NCBI GenBank assembly: GCA_964387775.1
Contig: CAYLZO010000024.1
Coordinates: forward strand, 1 to 33,447
Source: CAYLZO01 sp964387775
GTDB lineage: Bacteria > Chloroflexota > Anaerolineae > JAAYZQ01
Direction of reading: 5' to 3'
Length of the DNA stretch: 33,447 nucleotides
Under the pieces are notes generated by a model. The model searched no databases. It saw only the letters and a program-made list of their open reading frames with translations, and was not told the origin of the DNA. Shown in pieces: positions 15,164 to 22,148 of this stretch (positions within the stretch are counted from its first letter, which is position 1; each line of letters starts with the position of its first letter). Both the position numbers and the translations under genes were made by a program.

Positions 15164-16570
15164 TCAAGCCAGAATCGTCCGCCCGCCGGGCGTGGGTACG
15201 ACCTTGCCCGGATTCAGAATGCACTTGGGGTCCAGCGCCTTTTTGATGTTGTCCATCACTTCGATGAACAGCGGCCCGAGGTCCTGCTCCAGGAAGGGCA
15301 GCTTGAGCGTGCCCACGCCGTGCTCGCCCGAGAGTGTGCCCCCCAGCCGCACCGACGTGGCAAAGATGTCGCCGGCGGCCAACTTCATCTTTTCCACCTG
15401 GGCCGGGTCGCGCTTGTCAAAGAGGATGTTGGGGTGCAGGTTGCCGTCGCCGGCGTGGCCGAAAATGGCGATGGGGATGCCGCGCTGTTGCGAGATTTCC
15501 TTGATGGCCGCCACGGCAGCGGGGATGGCGCTGCGCGGCACCGAAATGTCCTCGCCCAGCTTGTTGGGCGCCCGCCGGGCCAGCGAGGGGCTGATCGAGC
15601 GCCGTGCCGACCAGAGCGCCGCTCGCTCCTTCTCGGTGCGGGCGACCTCCACGTCGCGGGCGCCCGTCGCCCGGCAGATCTGGGCGATGGCCTCGACGTC
15701 GGCCAGCACCTGGGCCTCGTCCATGCCGTCGCACTCGATGATGAGCATCGCCTCGACGTCCAGCGGCAGGCCCAGGTGCAACGCCTCCTCGATGGTGGCG
15801 ATGGCCGTCTCGTCCATCAGCTCGATGGTGGCCGGGACGATGCCGGCGCTGAGCACGTTGTTGACCGCCACGCTGGCGTCGGCCAGCCGGGGGAAAATCG
15901 CCTTGGCCGTGCGCGCCACTTTGGGCAGCGGCACCAGCTTCAGGATCAGCTCGGTGATGATGCCCAGCGTGCCCTCCGACCCGACGAAGAGCTGGGTCAG
16001 GTTGTAGCCGGTCACGTTCTTGATGGCCTTGCCGCCGGTTTTCAGCACGCGGCCGTCGGCCAGGACGACGGTCAGGCCCATGACGTAGTCACTGGTGACG
16101 CCGTACTTGAGGCAGCGGGGGCCGCCGGCGTTGCAGGCTGCGTTGCCGCCCAGCGTGCTCTGCTTGATGCTGCTCGGATCGGGCGGGTAGAACAGCCCCA
16201 CCTTGGCCACCGCGTCGGCCAGGTCCTGGGTAACGACGCCCGCGCCGGCCGTCGCGGTGAAATTCACCTCGTCGATTTCGAAAATCTGGTTCAGGCGGCA
16301 GGTGTCCAGCACCATGCCGCCGTCCATCGGCACCGAGGCGGCCGCCAGCCCGGAGGCCATGCCCCTCGGCACGACGCCGATCTCCTCCCGCCAGGCGACC
16401 TCCATCACCGCGCCGACCTGCTCCGTCGAGTCGGGGCAGACCACGACCTCGGGCCGCTGCTCGGCAAAGGTGCCGTCGTAGGAATAGGCCACCAGGTCTT
16501 CGGGCGTGGTCAGCACGTACTTTTTGCCGACGATGTTTTGCAATTCTTTGAGTATCTTTTTGTCAATCAT
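15164..16570 (-). CDS. glcD: FAD-linked oxidase, glycolate/D-lactate oxidase subunit GlcD
   Basis: A 468-residue flavoprotein of the GlcD/D-lactate dehydrogenase family, oxidising glycolate or D-lactate to the 2-oxoacid. The N-terminal FAD domain shows VVPRGMASGLAAASVP, FYPPDPSSIKQSTLGGNAAC in two conserved blocks, and GGKAIKNVTGYNLTQLFVGSEGTLG in two more. The C-terminal cap domain ends with FGHAGDGNLHPN and SGEHGVG, whose histidines belong to the active site. The usual GlcE subunit is not in the window; GlcF (18369-19667) supplies the iron-sulfur partner but is separated by toxin-antitoxin genes. GAGGA lies just before the ATG at 16570. The substrate (glycolate or lactate) cannot be settled from sequence; the nearby larA favours lactate. 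Confidence 0.9.
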   Translation of the reverse strand: MIDKKILKELQNIVGKKYVLTTPEDLVAYSYDGTFAEQRPEVVVCPDSTEQVGAVMEVAWREEIGVVPRGMASGLAAASVPMDGGMVLDTCRLNQIFEIDEVNFTATAGAGVVTQDLADAVAKVGLFYPPDPSSIKQSTLGGNAACNAGGPRCLKYGVTSDYVMGLTVVLADGRVLKTGGKAIKNVTGYNLTQLFVGSEGTLGIITELILKLVPLPKVARTAKAIFPRLADASVAVNNVLSAGIVPATIELMDETAIATIEEALHLGLPLDVEAMLIIECDGMDEAQVLADVEAIAQICRATGARDVEVARTEKERAALWSARRSISPSLARRAPNKLGEDISVPRSAIPAAVAAIKEISQQRGIPIAIFGHAGDGNLHPNILFDKRDPAQVEKMKLAAGDIFATSVRLGGTLSGEHGVGTLKLPFLEQDLGPLFIEVMDNIKKALDPKCILNPGKVVPTPGGRTILA

Positions 16571-16583
16571 GGGTTCCTCATTA

Positions 16584-16943
16584 TCAAGTTGACTTGCGTA
16601 TGCGAATTTTGTGATTGTCTACAGCCACCAGAGCGCCTTCGATCTGTTCTTCTGATACACGCTCGAACAGGTTGGCGAGAATCGGGTGTACGATTTCTTC
16701 AGTCTGGGGGTGGATGCGCAAGCGGATGATGCCCGGATTGGTCCCGGGCGGGAAATGGCGGACGTCACCAAAGTCAGCGTTGAAGGTGACGATAACTCGC
16801 TTTAGCTCTGCAGCAGTCTCGGCAATCTGCGCATCGGAAGCGCGCGCCATCCCCAAGTCGCGGGTATCTACCACATCATGCCCAAGGCCACGCAGGAAGG
16901 TCTTGGTCTGCACACGTAGATTCTGATCTAGCAAAAGGCGCAT
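16584..16943 (-). CDS. DUF5615 PIN-like toxin
   Basis: A 119-residue PIN-like domain protein. The N-terminus MRLLLDQNLR is the characteristic first acidic strand. RASDAQIAETAAELKRVIVTFNADFGD spans the central helix and the second strand with its Asn/Asp pair, and NPGIIRLRI follows. This family forms toxin-antitoxin pairs with DUF433 proteins, here immediately upstream with a 2-bp gap. It is presumed to be an RNase with a degenerate PIN active site. Confidence 0.85.
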   Translation of the reverse strand: MRLLLDQNLRVQTKTFLRGLGHDVVDTRDLGMARASDAQIAETAAELKRVIVTFNADFGDVRHFPPGTNPGIIRLRIHPQTEEIVHPILANLFERVSEEQIEGALVAVDNHKIRIRKST

Positions 16944-16945
16944 AC

Positions 16946-17221
16946 TCAGGCTCCGGCTGTTGCAGCAAAGAGTTCAAAGGGATGATATTCGGTCAGGGGT
17001 AGTACGTCTTCGTCCAAGACCGTCGCCACGGCGTACTCGATGGCTGCCACAACATCCTCGCGAGAGAGTTCAGGATAACCCTCCATAATCCGTTCGATAG
17101 AATACCCTCCGGCAAGCTGGCTCAAGATATTTGTGACCATAATGCGTGTGCCGGCGATGCATGGTTTGCCGTGGCACACGTCCGGGTCAATCGTGATACG
17201 TCCAAAATTCCTACCAGCCAT
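16946..17221 (-). CDS. DUF433 antitoxin
   Basis: A 91-residue DUF433 protein with the signature GRITIDPDVCHGKPCIAGTR (N-terminal) and a C-terminal winged-helix-like region (ILSQLAGGYSIERIMEGYP, then LSREDVVAAIEYA). It is presumed to bind DNA and neutralise the DUF5615 toxin encoded 2 bp downstream. I chose the ATG at 17221 with AAAGGAAG upstream rather than the TTG at 17245, since homologues begin close to GRITIDP. Confidence 0.87.
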   Translation of the reverse strand: MAGRNFGRITIDPDVCHGKPCIAGTRIMVTNILSQLAGGYSIERIMEGYPELSREDVVAAIEYAVATVLDEDVLPLTEYHPFELFAATAGA

Positions 17222-17241
17222 AGATTCATTCTTCCTTTCAC

Positions 17242-17475
17242 TCAAGGGGGAGCCAATGGGAGCAGCCTGGCCCTGTCTGTCATCCTCTTCTTGCCATTGA
17301 ACCAGTACTTTATCAAGGTAAAAATGATAAACCTGTCATAATCATGTTGAACAGATACTAGGTATTCGTCATGGTGAGCAGCTAGGTCTCCAGGGCTGTC
17401 AGTATCCTTTCCCGCCATGCCTATCAATGCCAACACAGGATCATCCAGCTCTGGTTTGTCCCTCTGGCTTGTCAT
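17242..17475 (-). pseudogene. Relic of a ribbon-helix-helix type antitoxin
   Basis: A 77-residue frame whose segment DDPVLALIGMAGKDTDSPGDLAAHHDEYLVS matches, in two blocks, the C-terminal half of VapB-type antitoxins (pattern DPLL..IG.........D.A..HD.YL). The DNA-binding N-terminal half is missing, and the tail after HDEYLVS is unlike any toxin or antitoxin. No PIN toxin follows. I read it as a decayed antitoxin whose toxin has been lost. A small real gene is possible but less likely. Confidence 0.45.
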
Positions 17476-17532
17476 TCTGCACCACACTGACACGGCCTTC
17501 TACGCAGATTGTAGCACGTGAGGTACACCCGG

Positions 17533-17619
17533 TCAACTTCTCTCATCGCGATACGCCTGGGCCAACAACTGGCTGGGATGCACCACTTTGGCCTCCAGCC
17601 CCCGCCGCTTGACGCCCAG
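17533..17619 (-). pseudogene. Orphan 3' end of a second glcF copy
   Basis: On the minus strand this reads LGVKRRGLEAKVVHPSQLLA then QAYRDERS and a TGA stop, matching the last 29 codons of the intact glcF (18369-18455), which end QAYRDEKD. The 71 bp from 17549 to 17619 align with 18385-18455 without gaps and with five mismatches. Across the full reading frame most differences are synonymous. No glcF sequence is visible upstream of the LGVK codons; the YgiT gene ends 15 bp away. It is a remnant left by recombination or insertion. Confidence 0.85.
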
Positions 17620-17634
17620 AGGGAGGTGTGTATC

Positions 17635-17889
17635 TCAAGCCGGAACCAGTTCTGGGTACTCAAAAACGGGTACCTGGATGGTTCGTTTGGGCTTGGCCTT
17701 GCTCAACACGGTTTGTTCCAAGGCCTTCACCGTGTCAACAGTGAAATAGACCTCGCCGCATTGCTGGCACACACCGGCCGGCACCTGCTCAAATACGACA
17801 AGCTCTCCCTGCCAGCGATACTCGTGCTCGATGAGGCGTTCGGTCACTTGCCCTTGACAAAAACTGCACGGACTATACTTGTGCTTCAT
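17635..17889 (-). CDS. YgiT-type zinc-finger protein (antitoxin partner)
   Basis: An 84-residue protein with the YgiT/MqsA N-terminal zinc-finger pattern: CSFCQG near residue 8 and CQQCGEVYFT near residue 40, giving two CxxC pairs. The C-terminal helix-turn-helix of full MqsA is absent, as is usual for the short family that follows DUF4258 genes. The ATG overlaps the stop of the DUF4258 gene (ATGA, 17886-17889), indicating coupled translation. It would neutralise that toxin. Confidence 0.85.
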   Translation of the reverse strand: MKHKYSPCSFCQGQVTERLIEHEYRWQGELVVFEQVPAGVCQQCGEVYFTVDTVKALEQTVLSKAKPKRTIQVPVFEYPELVPA

Positions 17890-18221
17890 TCCGTTCGTTC
17901 CCTTCTAGTGCGAGGATCGATCCACCAGGGCAGTTCCGGCACATAGACCGTGATGAGCCGGATCCAGCCCGTTGGCAGGAATCCCCAGACTGTGTGCACA
18001 GGTCGACCACTTGTCGTGAAACTCAACATCAGGTAACTGGGTCCGCGAGGGTCGTCAGGATAGTCTTCGAGCAGTTCGCCATCGGCCAGGATGCTTTCTT
18101 CGATCTCATCGACCAGCAACCCATCGTTACGCCGTTCCCGCTCTGCATGGATCGAGATCTCGTACCTCTGCTCGCGAATTCGCTGTTGTATTCGTTGAAC
18201 CAGGTGGTGAGATTGTACCAC
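17886..18221 (-). CDS. DUF4258 toxin-like protein
   Basis: A 111-residue DUF4258 protein, a small RelE/BECR-like fold regarded as an RNase toxin. IHAERERRNDGLLVDEIEESI and the C-terminal GRPVHTVWGFLPTGWIRLITVY, each in family position, are recognisable. It is paired with the YgiT protein downstream. The only conventional start is the GTG at 18221, but a good promoter has its -10 box at 18212-18217, inside the frame. Homologues begin about six residues later (LVQRIQQRIRE), so the true start may be the CTG codon at 18203 on an almost leaderless transcript. The start is therefore uncertain. Confidence 0.82.
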   Translation of the reverse strand: MVQSHHLVQRIQQRIREQRYEISIHAERERRNDGLLVDEIEESILADGELLEDYPDDPRGPSYLMLSFTTSGRPVHTVWGFLPTGWIRLITVYVPELPWWIDPRTRRERTE

Positions 18222-18240
18222 GCCTATCCCGCCCCGTCAA
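18212..18240 (-). promoter_or_regulatory. Sigma-70-type promoter for DUF4258/YgiT
   Basis: Minus-strand TTGACG (18235-18240), 17 nt, TACAAT (18212-18217). The -35 box directly abuts the MITE-like element that begins at 18241. Transcription would start near 18205, downstream of the annotated GTG. Confidence 0.6.
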
Positions 18241-18371
18241 TAGACTTGTTGCCGAATAAGACGGTGCAGATTTCTGGACGCAGATAAACGCTGATGCACG
18301 CTGATAGGGTTCCTTTATCTGCGAAAATCTGCGTTCGTCAGCGTCCGATCCCTTATTGAGCAACAAGTCTA
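18241..18371. mobile_element. MITE-like element with 20-bp terminal inverted repeats
   Basis: The ends 18241-18260 and 18352-18371 are inverted repeats matching at 18 of 20 positions (TAGACTTGTTGC at the left, GCAACAAGTCTA at the right). Both outer ends carry TA, as expected for a Tc1/mariner or IS630-type TA target duplication. The interior is itself partly palindromic (GCAGATAAA with TTTATCTGC; ACGCTGAtgcACGC-type repeats) and has no reading frame. The TAG stop codon of glcF (18369-18371) is inside the right end. No transposase is nearby. Confidence 0.65.
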
Positions 18372-19667
18372 ATCTTTTTCGTCCCGATACGCCTGGGCCA
18401 ACAACTGGCTGGGATGGACCACCTTGGCCTCCATGCCCCGGCGCTTGACGCCCAGCGTCAACTGCATCTGGCAGCCGGGGCAACCGCTGGCCACGATCTC
18501 GGCCTCGGTGGCCGCCACGCCCTCCATCTTGCGCTCCAGCACGCCCACCGAGGTGTGATAGTGGGTGATGAGCTGCGTGCCCGCCGAGCCGCAGCAGACG
18601 TCGGCGTTCTCCATCTCGACCAGGTCGACGCCGGCGGCGCGCAGCACCTCGCGCGGCTGCTGGCGCACGTTCTGCGCCCGGCACAGGTGGCAGGGGTCGT
18701 GGTAGGTCACGCGGGCGTCGACTTTACCCGCCGGCGGCCGGATGCCCAGCTCGACCAGGTACTCGCTGACGTCGCGCACCTTGGCCGCGAATTCCACCGC
18801 TCGCTCGGCGTACTCGGGATCGTCGGCCAGCCAGTGGGGATACTCTTTCAGCGACGAGCCGCAAGTGGCGCAGTCGGTGACGATGGCGTCCACGTTGAGC
18901 CCCAGCAGCAGGTCGATGTTGTGGCGGGCCATCTCCCGCGCCGTGTCCTTAAAGCCGTAGCCGACCATGGGCATGCCGCAGCACTTGACCTGCTCGGGGA
19001 TGACCACGTCGCAGCCGTTCTCGGCCAGCACCTCGACCGTGGCGTTGGCGCCGTCGGCCATCATCGCCCCCTCGACGCAGCCCAGGAAAAAGGCCACGTG
19101 AGCGCGGCGCTCACCCCGGGCCAGCACCACGTCGGGCATCGTGTGGCGCGCGCCCCGGAGGGGGATGTGGTTGGGCAACATGCGCTCCATGTCGCGCAGT
19201 TGGGCCGGCAGGAGTCTCGTCACGCCCAGGGCGTTGACCAGTTTACGCAGCCCACTCCGCTCGTAGAAGGCAACGGGCTTGGTGGCGAGTTCCAGCAGCC
19301 CGGTGCGCGGAAAGACGCCCTGGAACAGGATCGGCTTCAAGGGCGGCGTCGGCGTGGCCTGCTCGATGGCAAAGCGCGCCTCCAGGCAGAGGTTGGCGGG
19401 CTCGATGCCCACCGGGCAGATGTCCTGGCAAGCCAGGCAGGCCAGGCAGCGGTACATGTGGTCCTTGAAATTCCGCGTCAGCGCCAGTTCGCCTTCCAGG
19501 GCCTTGGCCACCAGCGCCACCCGCGCCCGGGGCGACTCGGTCTCGCGCAAGCTGTCCTTGTAGGTGGGGCAGACCGACAGGCACAGCCCGCAGCGGATGC
19601 AGTAGTTCACGTCTTCCGGGGTCGGCCCTTCAAGGCCCGCCCACGGCGATTTCGATTCGTTTTCCAT
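18369..19667 (-). CDS. glcF: Glycolate/lactate oxidase iron-sulfur subunit GlcF
   Basis: A 432-residue iron-sulfur electron carrier for the FAD subunit GlcD. The N-terminal ferredoxin part has two 4Fe-4S motifs, C23-C26-C29-C33 (CIRCGLCLSVCP) and C74-C77-C80-C84 (CLACLACQDICP). Two CCG domains follow: C197, CC229-230 and C266/C269; then C326, CC358-359 and C396/C399. I chose the ATG at 19667 because the earlier 14 codons fall in a palindromic repeat. The stop codon is supplied by the MITE-like element. It is the second gene after larA, separated by a 92-bp gap containing a repeat, and is split from glcD by about 1.8 kb of toxin-antitoxin genes. Confidence 0.9.
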   Translation of the reverse strand: MENESKSPWAGLEGPTPEDVNYCIRCGLCLSVCPTYKDSLRETESPRARVALVAKALEGELALTRNFKDHMYRCLACLACQDICPVGIEPANLCLEARFAIEQATPTPPLKPILFQGVFPRTGLLELATKPVAFYERSGLRKLVNALGVTRLLPAQLRDMERMLPNHIPLRGARHTMPDVVLARGERRAHVAFFLGCVEGAMMADGANATVEVLAENGCDVVIPEQVKCCGMPMVGYGFKDTAREMARHNIDLLLGLNVDAIVTDCATCGSSLKEYPHWLADDPEYAERAVEFAAKVRDVSEYLVELGIRPPAGKVDARVTYHDPCHLCRAQNVRQQPREVLRAAGVDLVEMENADVCCGSAGTQLITHYHTSVGVLERKMEGVAATEAEIVASGCPGCQMQLTLGVKRRGMEAKVVHPSQLLAQAYRDEKD

Positions 19668-19702
19668 GATTTTGTTTCGGCTTTCCAAGTTTTCTAGATT
19701 CA

Positions 19703-19769
19703 GGATCACTGAGCCGCTGAGGCCACTGAAAACACTGAATAGTCCTGACTTTCAGCGCTTCAGCGATCC
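19703..19769. repeat. Imperfect palindrome between larA and glcF
   Basis: GGATCACTGAGCCGCTGA (19703-19720) is complementary to 19752-19769 at 15 of 18 positions. The right arm contains the larA stop codon (19760-19762) and its last codons LDR. CACTGA-type units recur in the loop. It is a dispersed-repeat insertion rather than a terminator. Confidence 0.55.
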
Positions 19770-21076
19770 AGGTTCTTGTCCACAATCGGCAGCGTCAATA
19801 AGGCGTGAGGCACGACTAGCACGTCCAGCCCACCGCCCAGCTTCTCGCTGACCATCTCGAACGCGGCCTCCATCGTCGGCGCGGCCAGGAACTTGGCCGA
19901 GCGGATCAGGTCCGGGTCCTCGGCGCCGACGATGATGACGTCGTTTTGCTCCAGCACCTTGGCCATGACAAAGGCCCGCTGCTGGCCCGGCGGATAGCCG
20001 TTTTCTCGCGCGTCGTCCAGGATGAACTGCACGTCGGGCGCGTTCTGCATCGCCTTGAGGAAGCGCTGTTCACCGACGCCGTCGCCGGCCCCCTCCTCGC
20101 ACGGCGCGGGGACGATGAACACACCGCCCGGCCTGACCACGGGCGTCGGCCCGAAAAAGAGGTAGCTGGCCGCCCGGCTGGCCTGGTAGAGGTTGGCGTC
20201 CTTGGGATAGCCCACCCCGGCCACGGCCACGTCGTATAACATCCCCGAAGGGGGCTGTTTTGGCACCGGCACCTCGTAGAGCGTCTTGGCAAAGGCCACC
20301 AGTTCCTGGAACGTCGCCTCCGGCTCGCCGGCCCGGACGTAGACCACCTGCTTCCTGTCATCCTGGACGACGTTGACGATGAAGCGCAGGCCCGCCCGCC
20401 GCGCCGCCTCGGTGATGGCCTCGTGGAAGGGATTGCCCTCGACGCGGCCCAGGCGCGTGCGCGGATCGTCGATCATGTGCGGGCCGTGGGTGTAGGCGAT
20501 CATCGTTTCGCCCGCCGCGCCGACGGCCAGCGTCTTGCGCCCGCCCGAATAGCCGGCGTACTGGTGCGGCTCGACGATGCCGGTGGCGATGAGCAGATCG
20601 GCCTCGTAGGCCGCCTTGTGCACCGACAGCGGGATGCCGCTCGGGGTTGTCCCCAGGTCGACCAGTGCCTCGGGGTTCAGCGGCTCGTTGTCGATAACGC
20701 GGTAGCGGTCGACCACCGCCTGGCCCAGCTTTTCCACCTTTTCCGCGGGCGTGCTGGGCCGGTGCAGGCCGATGCCGCACAGCAGCGTCACGTCCTCGTC
20801 GCGGACGCCGGCGGCTTCCAGTTCGGCCAGGATGGGCGGCACCAGCAAATAGTCGGGGCTGGCGCGGGTGACGTCGGTAAAGACGATGCAGACGGTGTCG
20901 CCCGGTCTGGCCTGCTCGCGCAGCGGTCGCGAATTCGTCGGGTTGGCGACCGCCTCGGCCACCGCCGCCGGCACATCCTCGATGGGCGGCACGGTTTTCG
21001 ATTCGACGACGCTGCCCCGCCAGCCGGGGGGCAGGTCGAAGGTCAGCTCGCCTTTGTCAAAGGGGACTGTGTACAT
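19760..21076 (-). CDS. larA: LarA-family nickel-pincer-dependent lactate racemase
   Basis: A 438-residue LarA-family enzyme, which racemises lactate or a related 2-hydroxyacid using a pyridinium nickel-pincer cofactor. Family motifs seen are FTDVTRASPDYLL, CGIGLHRPSTPAE (catalytic-type His), VEPHQYAGYSGGRKTLAVG (His and the Lys that tethers the cofactor) and YTHGPHMIDDPRTRLGRVEGNP in its usual place. The ATG at 21076 has GGAG five bases upstream; a GTG at 21082 is the alternative. LarB, LarC and LarE, which build the cofactor, are not in the window. With glcF and glcD downstream it would let both lactate enantiomers feed one oxidase. It lies 12 bp after a nucleotidyltransferase gene and may depend on that gene's promoter. 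Confidence 0.87.
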   Translation of the reverse strand: MYTVPFDKGELTFDLPPGWRGSVVESKTVPPIEDVPAAVAEAVANPTNSRPLREQARPGDTVCIVFTDVTRASPDYLLVPPILAELEAAGVRDEDVTLLCGIGLHRPSTPAEKVEKLGQAVVDRYRVIDNEPLNPEALVDLGTTPSGIPLSVHKAAYEADLLIATGIVEPHQYAGYSGGRKTLAVGAAGETMIAYTHGPHMIDDPRTRLGRVEGNPFHEAITEAARRAGLRFIVNVVQDDRKQVVYVRAGEPEATFQELVAFAKTLYEVPVPKQPPSGMLYDVAVAGVGYPKDANLYQASRAASYLFFGPTPVVRPGGVFIVPAPCEEGAGDGVGEQRFLKAMQNAPDVQFILDDARENGYPPGQQRAFVMAKVLEQNDVIIVGAEDPDLIRSAKFLAAPTMEAAFEMVSEKLGGGLDVLVVPHALLTLPIVDKNLDR

Positions 21077-21088
21077 GCTCACTCCAGT

Positions 21089-21682
21089 TCATTTTACGTC
21101 TTCTACCTCGCGGCGTGCTGCTTCTAGAACTGTTTCGAACGTATCTGAAATCTCGGACGCCCGGCAAGCGCGCCGGATTAACTCCGGGTTGAGATCGCCC
21201 CACTGCATCGTCAGCACGCCTTGGGCATCGCGCAGGTGCTTGTCGGAGCCGGTGTTCTCGTGGGCCAGCAGCTTGGCGACGATGACGTCTTCGGGAGTGA
21301 TGAACGTGGCCGAGTGCCCTGCCACGTACTCGATCCGCTGCCGCCGCCCAAAGGCCATGCGCGTGAACACGTCGTTGGGCAAAGGCACCACGTCGATCTT
21401 GGCCGCCGTATCCGTCTCGATGATGTTGAACGGATAGCGACGCGCCAGCGAATCGCGGATACTCTCCTCGTTGACGTAATAGTCGGGACTGGGAAACGCG
21501 GCTACGAACGCCGAAACGTGCTCCCAGCGCAAATCCACGACAATGTCCACGTCCACGGTCATTCGCGGTTCGCCATAGACAGTGGCAGCATAGCCGCCCA
21601 CGACCATGTAGGGGATATCCAGTCGCTCCAACGCGCCGATGGCGTAGGTGAAAAAGGCGCGCAGTTCATCCATCTCGCGCAT
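21089..21682 (-). CDS. Nucleotidyltransferase of AbiEii/DUF6036 type (TA pair)
   Basis: A 197-residue nucleotidyltransferase-fold protein. MVVGGYAATVYGEPRMTVDV followed by DIVVDL carries the GG-x-A loop and the metal-binding Asp-x-Asp. FITPEDVIVAKLLAH is the conserved second region of the AbiEii-like family, with RDAQGVL after it. These proteins pair with a small upstream helical partner, here overlapping by 17 bp, and behave as toxin-antitoxin or abortive-infection modules in related cases. The target is unknown. Confidence 0.8.
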   Translation of the reverse strand: MREMDELRAFFTYAIGALERLDIPYMVVGGYAATVYGEPRMTVDVDIVVDLRWEHVSAFVAAFPSPDYYVNEESIRDSLARRYPFNIIETDTAAKIDVVPLPNDVFTRMAFGRRQRIEYVAGHSATFITPEDVIVAKLLAHENTGSDKHLRDAQGVLTMQWGDLNPELIRRACRASEISDTFETVLEAARREVEDVK

Positions 21683-21965
21683 CGGGTTCTGGCTCCCTTG
21701 CCCGGCCCAGCGACAGATCGCCGTGCATCCGCCGGATGACGCGCCACTTGAATTCCTCCGGCGACAGGTCTGGGTGGCGCTGGCGCTCGGTGGTGCGCAC
21801 CGTCTCCAGGGCGAACCGATACATCTGCCCCACCAGGTCCAGGCGGCGGGCAGGACTCATCGCCCGCCAGATGGCCACCTGGCGCGGATCGTACGATCCC
21901 AGCCGCCGGCGCAGGCGCTCCACTTTGTCTTCATTCACTTGGATAGACGGAATCTCTTCACTCAT
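21666..21965 (-). CDS. Small helical partner of the nucleotidyltransferase (putative antitoxin)
   Basis: A 99-residue charged, mostly helical protein. AMSPARRLDLVGQMYRFALE then RRHPDLSPEEFKWRVIRRMHGD follows a pattern I recognise from small proteins encoded just before AbiEii-like nucleotidyltransferases in Chloroflexota and cyanobacteria. No DNA-binding motif is obvious. The ATG at 21965 is chosen; the longer frame to 22043 would read through a leader hairpin (22001-22022). Promoter at 22081-22109. Confidence 0.72.
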   Translation of the reverse strand: MSEEIPSIQVNEDKVERLRRRLGSYDPRQVAIWRAMSPARRLDLVGQMYRFALETVRTTERQRHPDLSPEEFKWRVIRRMHGDLSLGRAREPEPDARDG

Positions 21966-22000
21966 GGCCTTTTGCACGTTACCAGGCTCACAAACACACA

Positions 22001-22022
22001 ACGCCCTGGCTTGACAGGGCGT
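22001..22022 (-). promoter_or_regulatory. Leader hairpin before the antitoxin/nucleotidyltransferase operon
   Basis: ACGCCCTG (22001-22008) and CAGGGCGT (22015-22022) form a perfect 8-bp stem with a 6-nt loop in the 5' leader. On the minus strand it is followed by TTGTGTGTTTGTG, moderately U-rich, so it could act as an attenuator. Confidence 0.45.
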
Positions 22023-22080
22023 CGTCGCTACCACGTCTCGCAAGCCGCCATTGGCCTGGTCCCTTTGTGCAACGGTTCAC

Positions 22081-22109
22081 ATTATACCACAGGGCGGAAT
22101 CGCCCACAA
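22081..22109 (-). promoter_or_regulatory. Sigma-70-type promoter for the antitoxin/nucleotidyltransferase (larA) transcript
   Basis: Minus-strand TTGTGG (22104-22109), 17 nt, consensus TATAAT (22081-22086). The leader would be about 110 nt. Because the gap from the nucleotidyltransferase to larA is only 12 bp, this may also drive larA and glcF. Confidence 0.65.
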
Positions 22110-22148
22110 AAACCAGGAGCCGCACGGCTTGTCCCGGGGCTGGGCTGC

